This document shows positions 49,955-59,090 of a stretch of 64,000 nt of DNA, one piece after another. The notes below the pieces were generated by a model, which did not search any database, was not told where the DNA came from, and saw only the letters and a program-made list of their open reading frames with translations. This DNA comes from Nostoc sp. MS1. GTDB lineage: Bacteria > Cyanobacteriota > Cyanobacteriia > Cyanobacteriales > Nostocaceae. Position numbers and translations under genes: made by a program. The stretch lies in the NCBI RefSeq assembly GCF_019976755.1, contig NZ_AP023441.1, forward strand, positions 310,001 to 374,000, written 5' to 3'. How positions within the stretch are numbered: position 1 is the first letter of the stretch; every line of letters begins with the position of its first letter.

Positions 49955-50923
49955 TTACTTCCAAAATAAGTTAATACCGTACTGATATAAAGGAATGCCC
50001 ACAATAATATTGAACGGAAATGTTACTGCTAAAGCGGTGGAAACATACAGGCTGGGGTTAGCTTCTGGAACAGTTAACCGCATAGCGGCTGGGACGGCAA
50101 TATAAGAGGCACTAGCACACAGTACGGCAAATAATAGAGTGTCTCCTGGAGGCATACCAATGAATTTGGCAATTAGTAAACCAATGCCTGCATTGAGTAT
50201 GGGAATTAGTATGGCAAATAAAATGAGGAAAAACCCGGTTTTTTGCAAGTCTTTAATTCTTCTAGCGGCTACTAGTCCCATATCTAAAAGAAAGAAGGTA
50301 AGAGCGCCATAAAATAATCCTTGGGTGAAGGGTTCTAAAACTTGCCAACCGTGTTCTCCTGTTAAGAAGCCAATTATTAGGCTACCAATTAACAAAAAGA
50401 CTGAACTATTCAAAAAGGCTTCTTGCAAAACATCTTTCCAGGCAAATTCGCGCTTTTCGTCTACGCTAAAAAGATTAACTAATATTAAACCAACGATGAT
50501 GGCGGGGGATTCCATTAAAGCTAAGGCTGCTACCATGTAACCATCGAAATTAATGCCCAGTTGACCCAAAAATGTGCTAGCAGTGATGAAGGTGACGGCA
50601 CTGATGGAACCATAGGTAGCTGCGATCGCCGCTGCATCATAAGTATCTAGTTTTAGTTTTAAAATGAAAAAGGTGTAAATTGGCACTGCACAAGCCATCA
50701 GCATCGCCGCCAGAAGTGTCAACACCACATCCTGAGTCACACCACTTTTGATTAGTTCTACACCCCCTTTAAAACCTATCGCAAACAGCAAATACAGAGA
50801 TAATGCTTTAGGTATAGGCGCGGGAATTTCCAAATCCGACTTAACAAAAACAGCAACCATTCCCAAAAAGAAAAACAGGATCGGCGGATTGAGGATGTTC
50901 GACACAATCAAGCTACCATCCAT
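49955..50923 (-). CDS. sbtA: Sodium-dependent bicarbonate transporter SbtA
   Basis: 322 residues from ATG 50923, which has GGAGG 7 bases upstream; the GTG 6 bases earlier would be too close. About ten membrane helices in two halves. ILNPPILFFFLGMVAVFVKSDLEIP is the well known N-terminal half, GSISAVTFITASTFL a substrate-site region, with another in the C-terminal half (LCASASYIAVPAAMRL). It imports HCO3- with Na+ for the CO2-concentrating mechanism. Confidence 0.95.
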   Translation of the reverse strand: MDGSLIVSNILNPPILFFFLGMVAVFVKSDLEIPAPIPKALSLYLLFAIGFKGGVELIKSGVTQDVVLTLLAAMLMACAVPIYTFFILKLKLDTYDAAAIAATYGSISAVTFITASTFLGQLGINFDGYMVAALALMESPAIIVGLILVNLFSVDEKREFAWKDVLQEAFLNSSVFLLIGSLIIGFLTGEHGWQVLEPFTQGLFYGALTFFLLDMGLVAARRIKDLQKTGFFLILFAILIPILNAGIGLLIAKFIGMPPGDTLLFAVLCASASYIAVPAAMRLTVPEANPSLYVSTALAVTFPFNIIVGIPLYQYGINLFWK

Positions 50924-51205
50924 TTCCACCCCTCCTTATACTGATGAAGTCTGTAATTTAACAAATTTTCCATCTTCTAAATTTTAGTGTTTGACTCATG
51001 ATGTAGCGTGTATTGCCACCTCATGTCAATCGGGTAGGTATGAGTCCAAACTGTTTTCATGAGTTTGTAGTCAGCACTAAAGTGCTTTAGAGATTATTTA
51101 TAAAGTAAATCTTAAGTAGTGGGCTATCTAGATTAAAATGTTGTATCAGCTAACTACATAGGTACAGAAACACAGAGGTTAGAGAGATTGGAAGCTTTAT
51201 TTACC

Positions 51206-51472
51206 TCAATCTAAATGTAGGGAACTCAACAAAATATCTATCATCTTATATCCCCATTTATAGGTGAAAAACCCACAAACAAGTGCCAGAGTTAAACTGC
51301 CAATTATGTTTATGGTTAAGGATTGTGAAGTTCCAAACCAATCAGCATAACTCCAATATACGGCTGCAATTAAGGCTCCAGTTAATGCACCAGCACTAAA
51401 GCGCATAATTACTATTTTGATACTTTCTGATTTTAATTCCTGTGGGTTTGGCTCTGGTGGTAAAGGATTCAT
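51206..51472 (-). CDS. Small two-helix membrane protein
   Basis: 88 residues, no family recognised. A Pro-rich N-terminus (NPLPPEPNPQEL) is followed by two membrane segments (ALTGALIAAVYWSYA and LTINIIGSLTLALVCGFFTY). Similar small proteins are common in cyanobacterial genomes. Monocistronic here. Confidence 0.75.
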   Translation of the reverse strand: MNPLPPEPNPQELKSESIKIVIMRFSAGALTGALIAAVYWSYADWFGTSQSLTINIIGSLTLALVCGFFTYKWGYKMIDILLSSLHLD

Positions 51473-51644
51473 AATAAATTTGTTTTTTGTACTATTTTAT
51501 GGTAGCTGAAAGGATGAATAAATTCTTTGTTTTAGGAAAATAAGCAGGCGATCGCTCAGTTCTCTTAAACTTAAGCAATCGCCTCTATTATCTACTATCT
51601 TCGTTGGATTCCTGTGGAAGTTAAGTATAAATCCTCATTTGCGT

Positions 51645-53015
51645 TTACAATCCAAGCCAAGCCAAGAAATTTTCCCACCAGGAATAATTGAGATTACCTA
51701 AACTCAACTTCATTTTTTTCCGAATATCTTGGATATTCCAGTTAGTTAGTTTTGCTAGAGTTTGCGCTTCTTGTTCAAATCGTTTGGGTAAAGACCGCTT
51801 GTATTCTCTACTAGCTTGGCAATTGAGTTCCCCAGTAAAGGGATGCTGCAAAATGTATCTCCCTTGAAAAGACTCGCGGCTAGAGGTTGTTTGAAACATT
51901 GGGTCTTCTGGGAATTTGTCGCGGCTGTAGCGAATATGCAGCCGGGTAATGAACACGCTACTACGCGGAAACGGACGACGAATATTAGGTGCTAGAAAGT
52001 TATCGTTGGTATCATTATCTAACCAAAATACACCAGCTTGCTTGAGTTCTTCTTGATTGAGAGGTTCTGCTGAACAAGGATCGCAACTACTCATATCCCA
52101 AGCATATTCCAAGAAAGCCACTTTCCTGTCTTCTTTAAGGTAGGCAGTTTGGAACATAGATTTGTAGAAATCACTAAATTCATTTTTGACAAACACAGGA
52201 ATATTTGTATCGGAAGGAACCTTTACTGTGCGATAGTTAGTAATTTCTGCTTGTCCTTGAGGTGAAAGGATATAAACTATTAAATCTTGAGCAGTGTTAG
52301 CATTCATCATGCCCAAGCGAATGGGTAGCATGAATTTAGGTGATTGATATGAAATCTGTAGTGGACGCAGAAATTCATAGCCAGATTGCTCAAATTTATC
52401 AAGGTTAACTTTAGCAACAAAAAATTTCATGCGAGAGCGAATATAAGGCTGAAGTAATTGTTTTGCTCCTCTAGGAATTTTGTAACCATTACGATTTAGC
52501 CAAGTTTCTAGTCCACCTGATTCTTTAGCACTCAAAATTAAAATTTCGTATTCACCTACATTAAATTTTGCTTCAATGGTAACGCCCAAGTTTGCATTAT
52601 CACCTCTAGTTGCTCCACTAATTCTCGCTGCTGGTGCTGGTACTGCTTCATATAGTCTATCCCTGTATTGTGGAGCGCAAGGATCAGAGTCAAAATATTC
52701 TACTAAGCGTGGGGCGCTAAAAGCATCTAATCGCTCGATAATTTTCGGTTGAGCAACGCGCACTTGCTCTTTTTGTATAACTGTGGGTACAGGTACAACC
52801 ATAGCAAAATCTTTGACTTCGCCTTTAAAGTCATTAGCCATAGTCAAGACAGTGCGATCGCCATCCCGCGCTATCACCACCTGAGATGCTTGATTGTATA
52901 ATTTACTATCAGCCTTGGCTACATAAAATCCACAAAAAGCCCAAGCTGTCGGCGCAAAACATAAAACGCCTATAGATAATACAAATAATGAAATGATAAG
53001 TCTAAATTGCTTCAT
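51645..53015 (-). CDS. Exported DUF2330 protein
   Basis: 456 residues. A signal peptide (LIISLFVLSIGVLCFAPTAWA) is followed by FCGFYVAKADSKLYNQASQVVIA and GEVKDFAMVVPVP, hallmarks of DUF2330, found in exported proteins of unknown function. Further regions include cysteine pairs (SSCDPCS). It is the second gene of a unit with the RnfD/NqrB-like protein (2 bp gap), a pairing I take as conserved. Confidence 0.88.
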   Translation of the reverse strand: MKQFRLIISLFVLSIGVLCFAPTAWAFCGFYVAKADSKLYNQASQVVIARDGDRTVLTMANDFKGEVKDFAMVVPVPTVIQKEQVRVAQPKIIERLDAFSAPRLVEYFDSDPCAPQYRDRLYEAVPAPAARISGATRGDNANLGVTIEAKFNVGEYEILILSAKESGGLETWLNRNGYKIPRGAKQLLQPYIRSRMKFFVAKVNLDKFEQSGYEFLRPLQISYQSPKFMLPIRLGMMNANTAQDLIVYILSPQGQAEITNYRTVKVPSDTNIPVFVKNEFSDFYKSMFQTAYLKEDRKVAFLEYAWDMSSCDPCSAEPLNQEELKQAGVFWLDNDTNDNFLAPNIRRPFPRSSVFITRLHIRYSRDKFPEDPMFQTTSSRESFQGRYILQHPFTGELNCQASREYKRSLPKRFEQEAQTLAKLTNWNIQDIRKKMKLSLGNLNYSWWENFLAWLGL

Positions 53016-53016
53016 T

Positions 53017-53997
53017 TTATACCTCTGTAATTAAAGTGCTGAGTGATGAGTGCTGAGTGCTGTTAGCGGAAGCGGCGCATTTAGCGCGTGTTGAGTTATG
53101 AGTAGGAATTTCTCCCTTGTCTCCCCCCTCTCCCTCATCCCCCTCATCGTCCTCCTGCCTTCTGCCTTCTGCCTCCTGCCTCCTACCTTCTCCTAACCAA
53201 GAAAATCTGGGAGAAGACCAGAGATAATCTAGGAAAATAGTCAAGGGTGCTAGAGCGAATAGTGACCAGAAAACGGCTGTGGAAAGGAAGAAATAATTTC
53301 GTAAAATAAAAGTTAAGCAAGCAATGCAGACAGCCCAAACTACACGGCCGATTTTGGCGTTGGGAATTGAGCGTGGGTCAGTTACCATAAACAGGGCAAA
53401 CAACAGTAATGAACCACTCATTAAACGATGCCAATATACGTCCCAAGTCCAACCCAACCAAAGGTTACGTATGGCTTCTAATAGGGAGTAGGAACCTAAA
53501 AAAGCGACTGTAGTATCCCAACGACCTATTTTTCGCAGAATTAAACCACCAGTCCCGACGAAAACTAAGCAGTACCACCACTCCTCACCCCACTGTCCTG
53601 GGGATACCCACGCATTAGATGTGAGAGTTAAAGCAGAGATAATGCCAAAATTGGCAGGATTGAAGAAATGTTTATCGCCAATTTTTAAGAAAAATTTACT
53701 GGCGATCGCACTGACGGCTGCTAATGCCATAGTTATCCAATGGTCTGTGCGTAATAACAAACTGAGTCCTAGCGATGTAATCAAGGCGCTACGCAGATTT
53801 ATGCTGGGCTGTTGTTCTTGATTATTATCAAATGACCAAAAACCCTTGACAGATGATAATAGCCACTGGGTTGATAAACAAAAAGCGATCGCCACAGCGA
53901 TAAATTCTGGATGCAATGTCCAGTCTCTTGTGCCAATTCCCAAAACCAGAAATAAACCCAAAAAGAGAATTTGATAGTCCCGTGTATCTTTAAGCAA
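53017..53997 (-). CDS. RnfD/NqrB-like membrane protein with repeat-derived C-terminal tail
   Basis: 326 residues. About eight membrane helices; HFFNPANFGI and the FMVTDPRSIPNAKIGR motif match RnfD/NqrB, where the Thr of the (S/T)-x-(A)-T-type motif holds FMN; here the sequence is FMVTDP. The last ~65 residues (RRQEAEGRRQEDDEGDE onward) are translated heptamer repeat DNA and look non-functional. A redox or ion-pumping partner is not present, so its role is unclear. Confidence 0.85.
   Translation of the reverse strand: MLKDTRDYQILFLGLFLVLGIGTRDWTLHPEFIAVAIAFCLSTQWLLSSVKGFWSFDNNQEQQPSINLRSALITSLGLSLLLRTDHWITMALAAVSAIASKFFLKIGDKHFFNPANFGIISALTLTSNAWVSPGQWGEEWWYCLVFVGTGGLILRKIGRWDTTVAFLGSYSLLEAIRNLWLGWTWDVYWHRLMSGSLLLFALFMVTDPRSIPNAKIGRVVWAVCIACLTFILRNYFFLSTAVFWSLFALAPLTIFLDYLWSSPRFSWLGEGRRQEAEGRRQEDDEGDEGEGGDKGEIPTHNSTRAKCAASANSTQHSSLSTLITEV
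53036..53205. repeat. STRR repeats at the 3' end of the RnfD-like gene
   Basis: GTGCTGA, CCTCATC and CTGCCTT/CTGCCTC heptamers. The coding frame runs through the whole block. Confidence 0.8.
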
Positions 53998-54249
53998 AAT
54001 TACCCCTATATACGGGGATTACCCATAAATTTCTCCCTAATCTAACCGAGTAAACTGTCAAATACTGTTGCTGTTACAGATTTTGTTACAAGTAGAGTTT
54101 CCTCAGTCAAGTTATAATATTTACCCCTAATTACATCTTCTAAAATGAGTACCTAGCCTGTATGATGCTGAGTAGCTTACAAAATAAACTATTTCCGTCA
54201 ACAACAGTTACACAACCAGATTGGATTAGCAGCAAAGGAGTGTACACAG

Positions 54250-54825
54250 ATGGGGAAGGGTAGATTAGAAGCATTCAGTGACGGCGTGCTTGCTATTATC
54301 ATCACTATTATGGTGCTGGAACTAAAAGTACCGCATGGTGATAATTGGGCGGCACTGCGTCCACTTATACCAGTATTCCTCAGCTATATACTCAGTTTTA
54401 TTTTTGTGGGTATCTACTGGAACAACCATCATCACTTACTACAAGCCGTCCGCCACGTAAATGGTCGGATTCTTTGGGCTAATCTGCATCTATTATTTTG
54501 GTTGTCATTAATTCCCTTTGTTACCGCTTGGATGGGCGAGAACCACTTCACTGCCTTACCCGTTGCACTGTATGGTGTGGTATTGTTATTTGCAGCGATT
54601 GCTTACTATATCCTTACCCGCACCCTGATTGCTCATCACGGACAAGAATCTACATTAGCGATCGCCGTTGCTGAAGATTTCAAAGGTAAGATATCTGTCA
54701 TTTTGTATGCAGTGGCAATTCCCTTGGCTTTTGTGAACTCATGGTTAGCCTGTATATTCTACGTTCTGGTGGCGATTATGTGGCTCATTCCCGACCGCCG
54801 AATTGAAAGGACTCTAACACAGTAA
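54250..54825 (+). CDS. TMEM175-type potassium channel family protein (DUF1211)
   Basis: 191 residues. LEAFSDGVLAIIITIMVLELKVP carries the FSD motif of the TMEM175 family; six membrane segments follow. Bacterial members form tetrameric K+-permeable leak channels in the inner membrane. AAAGGAG lies 12 bases upstream of ATG. Neighbours are not related. Confidence 0.93.
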   Translation: MGKGRLEAFSDGVLAIIITIMVLELKVPHGDNWAALRPLIPVFLSYILSFIFVGIYWNNHHHLLQAVRHVNGRILWANLHLLFWLSLIPFVTAWMGENHFTALPVALYGVVLLFAAIAYYILTRTLIAHHGQESTLAIAVAEDFKGKISVILYAVAIPLAFVNSWLACIFYVLVAIMWLIPDRRIERTLTQ

Positions 54826-54940
54826 AAAGTCATCTGTAGTTTTTTTAGGCGTTGCAGAATAGAAATATGAATTAGAGCGATCGCATGATTCACATTTTGA
54901 TTGAGCAACGCCTGATTTTGAGATACCCTTTTTGCAGAAG

Positions 54941-56011
54941 TTAACGTTTGTGATGGTTTCGCATAGCTTTATGGATTTTCTTCCAACGTTCTTTCTCAAC
55001 TAAATGTGCCTGTTGATCTTGTTTGCGCACCAGATAACTTAATTCTTTTTGCAATTTTTGGTAACTCAAAAGCCGCGAGTAATCCAGTTTTCCCGATACC
55101 ACAGCTTGCTGTACAGCACAATCTGGCTCATGCAGATGCTGACAATCACGGAAGCGACATTCCTGAGCTAAAGCGTCGATGTCTGCAAAAGTGCCTTGCA
55201 AACTTGCTTCACTTGCCCAAATTTGGATTTCCCGCATTCCTGGAGTATCAATAATTAAACCACCATCAGGCAGTAAAATTAATTCACGATGAGTAGTTGT
55301 GTGCCTACCCCGATGATCACTAGCTCTAACAGGTTGGACAGCTTGCACTGTCTCCTCTTTGAGTTGGTTGGTAATGGTAGATTTTCCCACACCAGAAGAA
55401 CCCAATAAAGCTACTGTTTGTCCTGGTTGCAAATATGCTTGTAAAGCCTCCAATCCTTGCCCATTAGTAGCACTTAAAACAACAATGGGTACACCAAGCG
55501 CAACTGTTTCTATTTGGGCTAAGTAATCGTTTAAACAGTTACACAAGTCTGCTTTATTTAAAACAATTACTGGGTTTGTACCACTTTCCCAAGCCAAAAT
55601 TAGATAGCGTTCTATGCGTCTAGGATTAAAATCTTTATCCAAGCCCGAAACTAGAAATACAGTATCTACGTTAGCAGCAACAATTTGTTCTGCTGTTTTA
55701 GTGCCTACTGTCTTACGAGAAAACTTGCTTTTTCTTGGTAAAATTTCATGGATAGTAGCCTGGGTATCTTGTACCTGTATTACAACCCAATCTCCAACAG
55801 CCGGAAAATCTTCTCCTTTAACAGACTGATGGCGAAATTTACCTGCAACTTCTGCTGTTAGTTCACCCTGTTCACCATATAAAATGAAAGTGTCTCGGTA
55901 AGCGATCGCTACCCTAGCAACACTAAATCCTTTTTTGGCATAGGCTGTAAAGCTGTGAGCAAAAAAGTCACTCCAGCCCAAATTGTCTAAATTCACTGGT
56001 ATTATCCTCAA
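54941..56011 (-). CDS. rsgA: Small ribosomal subunit biogenesis GTPase RsgA
   Basis: 356 residues. An N-terminal OB fold (YGEQGELTAEVAGKF...GDWVVIQV) is followed by a circularly permuted GTPase: G4 LNKADL, G1 GSSGVGKST, G3 DTPGMRE. A C-terminal zinc finger has C-x5-C...H-x5-C (CRFRDCQHLHEPDC). It promotes 30S maturation. The 3' end has KKIHKAMRNHHKR. Confidence 0.96.
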   Translation of the reverse strand: MRIIPVNLDNLGWSDFFAHSFTAYAKKGFSVARVAIAYRDTFILYGEQGELTAEVAGKFRHQSVKGEDFPAVGDWVVIQVQDTQATIHEILPRKSKFSRKTVGTKTAEQIVAANVDTVFLVSGLDKDFNPRRIERYLILAWESGTNPVIVLNKADLCNCLNDYLAQIETVALGVPIVVLSATNGQGLEALQAYLQPGQTVALLGSSGVGKSTITNQLKEETVQAVQPVRASDHRGRHTTTHRELILLPDGGLIIDTPGMREIQIWASEASLQGTFADIDALAQECRFRDCQHLHEPDCAVQQAVVSGKLDYSRLLSYQKLQKELSYLVRKQDQQAHLVEKERWKKIHKAMRNHHKR

Positions 56012-56337
56012 TATGTGTGGCTTGTGCTACACAGAGCTACACAGAGGAATTACAATTCATTCCTATAAGACTGTGCTTTGTGTAGTTTGGTGAGAAATAG
56101 TCAAAGTAACCTCGACAAAAACAAACTCAGTCATATTTTCTCCCTACACGTACTACACAATATAATCTACATTACTACATTAACCGATTTTAGAAAAACT
56201 TAAACTAAATCCGTGGTGAGAAACTGCTTCCCCACAGGAAAAACCTGCCCACTCAAATTTAAAAAACTTAGCTTTTCGCCTCTACCTATGCAGTGAGTCT
56301 AGTACCTACGGCGGGAAACCCACCATAGGAAACTAAA
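56012..56337. other. Intergenic region between rsgA and the SDR gene
   Basis: 326 bases. A repeated CTACACAGAG unit occurs near 56030. No gene or clear terminator was found. Confidence 0.45.
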
Positions 56338-57072
56338 TTACCAAGGAACTACACCATTCTCATCAAAGAACCCACCACTAACACCATCATCAGGTAGGGT
56401 AGCCAATTGGACAGCAGCCGTCGCTCCCTGCTCAACAGTGCGATAACCTCGGTATTGATTAATATCTGTAGCTGTGAAACCAGGATCAGCCGCATTAACT
56501 TTGATAGGGGTATCTTTTAACTCAGCAGCAAACAATACTGTAAAGGCATTTACTGCTGTCTTTGATGAGTTATAAGCAAGCAATTTCATATCAGCAAACT
56601 CGTAATTTGGGTCAGAATTTTGAGTAAGTGAAGCTAAACCACTAGATATATTCACAATTCGCCCGGCTGGTGATTTCTTCAACAGAGGTAACATCGCTTT
56701 GGTAACGGCAAACACACCAAAAACATTTGTTTCGTAAGTCTGCCTTAGTGTTTCAATATCTAATTGGCTTGGTGGAACTCGGTCTATGGCAATTCCTGCA
56801 TTGTTGACAAGGATATCTAGTTTTCCAAATTCACCGTCAATTTGGGATGCAGTGGAATCGATTGTTTTTTGGTCAGTAACATTAAGTTGAACTGCACGTG
56901 CATCAATTTGATGGGAAAGAAGCTGATTTGATGCTTCAGTGCCACGTTCTATATTTCTTGCGCCAATGATAACAGTAGCACCTCTGGAACCCAGTTGGCG
57001 TGCAATTTCGTACCCAATGCCTTTGTTTGCACCTGTAATCAGCGCCACTTTTCCCTTTAAATCGTCTGACAT
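56338..57072 (-). CDS. Short-chain dehydrogenase/reductase
   Basis: 244 residues, classical SDR length. The cofactor motif TGANKGIG, NNAGIAID, catalytic Ser in VNISSG, and Y-N-S-S-K at the catalytic position are present. GARNIER-like NIERGTEA after the second strand suggests NADP(H). The closest functional types are carbonyl reductase-like SDRs. Substrate unknown. Confidence 0.92.
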   Translation of the reverse strand: MSDDLKGKVALITGANKGIGYEIARQLGSRGATVIIGARNIERGTEASNQLLSHQIDARAVQLNVTDQKTIDSTASQIDGEFGKLDILVNNAGIAIDRVPPSQLDIETLRQTYETNVFGVFAVTKAMLPLLKKSPAGRIVNISSGLASLTQNSDPNYEFADMKLLAYNSSKTAVNAFTVLFAAELKDTPIKVNAADPGFTATDINQYRGYRTVEQGATAAVQLATLPDDGVSGGFFDENGVVPW

Positions 57073-57131
57073 ATTAATTCTCTATTGCTTAGTTTATTTT
57101 GAGTCGGTACATCAGAACATTGACAATATAG

Positions 57132-57242
57132 CGTACAGAAATTTATCAAAGAATAGGTATTAAAGATGCTAAAAAAGCAAAATTAAAATCTGCTGTCCAA
57201 GCATGGTTATTGTTATTGCAAAAACATTTTCCTAAGCAATAA
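57132..57242 (+). pseudogene. Possible short gene remnant
   Basis: A 36-codon stretch without a start codon reads EIYQRIGIKDAKKAKLKSAV then QAWLLLLQKHFPKQ and a TAA. The composition is protein-like and amphipathic, unlike neighbouring intergenic DNA. I do not recognise a family. It could be the end of a decayed gene; evidence is slight. Confidence 0.25.
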
Positions 57243-57335
57243 TATTTGTTTTGTTTGTATAGTTAGCAAAGCACAAAAGACTGGCGAAATATTTCTACGA
57301 ATTGAAACTCTGCTATAAAAGCCCAATGTCAGCAC

Positions 57336-57695
57336 CTATACGCTACCATTGCCTGACCTTAATAAATATTCCCAAATACGCCGAATTTCTTCTCTAAAAG
57401 CTTCCCTGTCGCTCTCAAGAATTTCTATGGCGTTTGTCACTACATCAGTCAAGCTGGCAACATCTTCGGTTAACTGAGCGATCGCCTGAGTATTGGTAGC
57501 TTGTTGTATGATGTTTTGGCGAGTTTGTTCTTCAAGCTGGGCAAGCACTTCATTATGGCGGCCCAGTGTCTCTGATGTATTCGTAGCTATCTGTGCGACT
57601 TGTGCTATCAGTGGTGTTAGCTGATTCAACATTTGGGCGTGAGTTGTGAGCATAGCTTCAAGCCGCTCTAGTTTATTAGAGCCGTTTTGTGTCAT
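57336..57695 (-). CDS. Small coiled-coil protein
   Basis: 119 residues, no family recognised. Nearly the whole chain is predicted helical with heptad patterns (LERLEAMLTTHAQMLNQL, AQLTEDVASLTDVV), so it probably forms a coiled-coil oligomer. Similar small proteins are common in cyanobacteria. No linked neighbours. Confidence 0.7.
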   Translation of the reverse strand: MTQNGSNKLERLEAMLTTHAQMLNQLTPLIAQVAQIATNTSETLGRHNEVLAQLEEQTRQNIIQQATNTQAIAQLTEDVASLTDVVTNAIEILESDREAFREEIRRIWEYLLRSGNGSV

Positions 57696-57951
57696 AAAGG
57701 GTTGCCATCGTTGTGATCTAGTTTCCAGCGTAAAGCATTTTCAGATTGCTTTCTGCGAAAAGTTCTGTGGATTGGTGCAATTGTAACTCGACGGGAACCG
57801 CGTCGGTGCTGGCGCAGCCTCACATAGTGAAGCCTTGAACTGCTTATTTTTAAGAAATGCTTTACACGGCTTGAAAATCTTTTCTAATCAGCATAGAAAA
57901 GGACTTTCGTTGACAGTTAACAGTTAAGTGTCAACAGCAAGACATACTAAG

Positions 57952-58821
57952 TTATTGCGAAAGGATAGCAATAACATCAGCAAAAGAACGATCGCGATCG
58001 CGTTCTTCTGGTGTTTCCTTACCCAAAGGCGTATCTTTCACAAAGCGATAAATATCTGCGGCTCCGGTAAAAGTGCTTTCTGTTAAACCAACTGCACCAA
58101 AGGTAGCTGCTATTTCTTCCATTTCTCCTATCCAACGGTGTGCTTTTGGTGTCATGGCCGGGATGGAACGCTGGAGGATATCGAATAATTCCTTTTGACT
58201 AGTAGATAATTCTTGCCACAATACATCTTCTAAATCTAGACGATGGGCAGCAATTAGTAATTCTGTAGCGATCGCTGTTAATCCTTTGGTGAGGGCAGCA
58301 TAACACATTTTCAACCCGGACGCTTGCCCAATTTCATCCCCAATCACGCGAACATCCAAACCATAGTCACGTAGTTGTGCAAGGGTTTCGGCTTGCTTAC
58401 CAGAGGCGTAGATACGGGTGCGGTTGGGTACGTGGGGAGGCGGGCCGATAATTGAAGCATCAACAAACTGTCCGCCTGCACCCTCGATAATTGTGGCGAT
58501 TTCCTTGACTCTATCAGGTGCGATCGCATTACAATCTGCGTAGACAACACTTTTACCTAGTTGTTGAATAGCCTGTGCTACCTGTTTAGCTGCTTGTGTA
58601 GCTGCTGATGGTACTAATACAGAAAGTATGACATCAGATTCGCTCACGAGGTTTTGCAGTGAGCCGACATTCTCCACCTGCACCGCAGCCGCTAATTGCT
58701 GTGTCCTTTCACTCCTATCATCCAGCGCCGCCACAGTTCTTAACCCATTTTGATGGAGTACCGAGGCGATCGCGCCTCCCATATCACCAGGGCTGAAAAT
58801 ACCAACGGTTTGTATTTGCAT
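57952..58821 (-). CDS. NAD-binding dehydrogenase, 6-phosphogluconate dehydrogenase-like (DUF1932)
   Basis: 289 residues. Rossmann N-terminus VGIFSPGDMGGAIASVLH, then DVILSVLVPSAA and DASIIGPPPHV, followed by the helical C-terminal domain typical of DUF1932 (CYAALTKGLTAIATELL). Related to beta-hydroxyacid dehydrogenases. The reaction is unknown. Confidence 0.87.
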   Translation of the reverse strand: MQIQTVGIFSPGDMGGAIASVLHQNGLRTVAALDDRSERTQQLAAAVQVENVGSLQNLVSESDVILSVLVPSAATQAAKQVAQAIQQLGKSVVYADCNAIAPDRVKEIATIIEGAGGQFVDASIIGPPPHVPNRTRIYASGKQAETLAQLRDYGLDVRVIGDEIGQASGLKMCYAALTKGLTAIATELLIAAHRLDLEDVLWQELSTSQKELFDILQRSIPAMTPKAHRWIGEMEEIAATFGAVGLTESTFTGAADIYRFVKDTPLGKETPEERDRDRSFADVIAILSQ

Positions 58822-59090
58822 AAAAAGCTTCCTAATTCATTTATTATCAGCTTTTATTTACCACGCTGATTCAGGCTCTTGAATTAAAATACTATAACTC
58901 TATCGACTTTTAGCCTTTTTAATTGTACTTAAGTATTTATTGTTTTAACATGAATTATTGTGTTACATTGTAAAATTAATAACCTTCAATCTGTTTTTCT
59001 ATAAGTAAAAAGTTACTTACTTGTTGAAAAACACTTGAGCAGACTTAATAGAAAGTTGTTAGCTATTACTTCTCTAGGGAGTATAAATAA
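58822..59090. other. Upstream region of the NACHT gene
   Basis: 269 AT-rich bases between the divergent dehydrogenase and NACHT genes. AGGGAG 9 bases before ATG 59091 is a good ribosome-binding site. No repeat or operator was recognised. Confidence 0.5.

Noticed and set aside
57770..57850. tRNA-like GC-rich patch
   Set aside because: It does not fold into a cloverleaf with T-loop consensus; more likely a fragment of the palindromic repeat family. No tRNA or rRNA gene was seen in the window.
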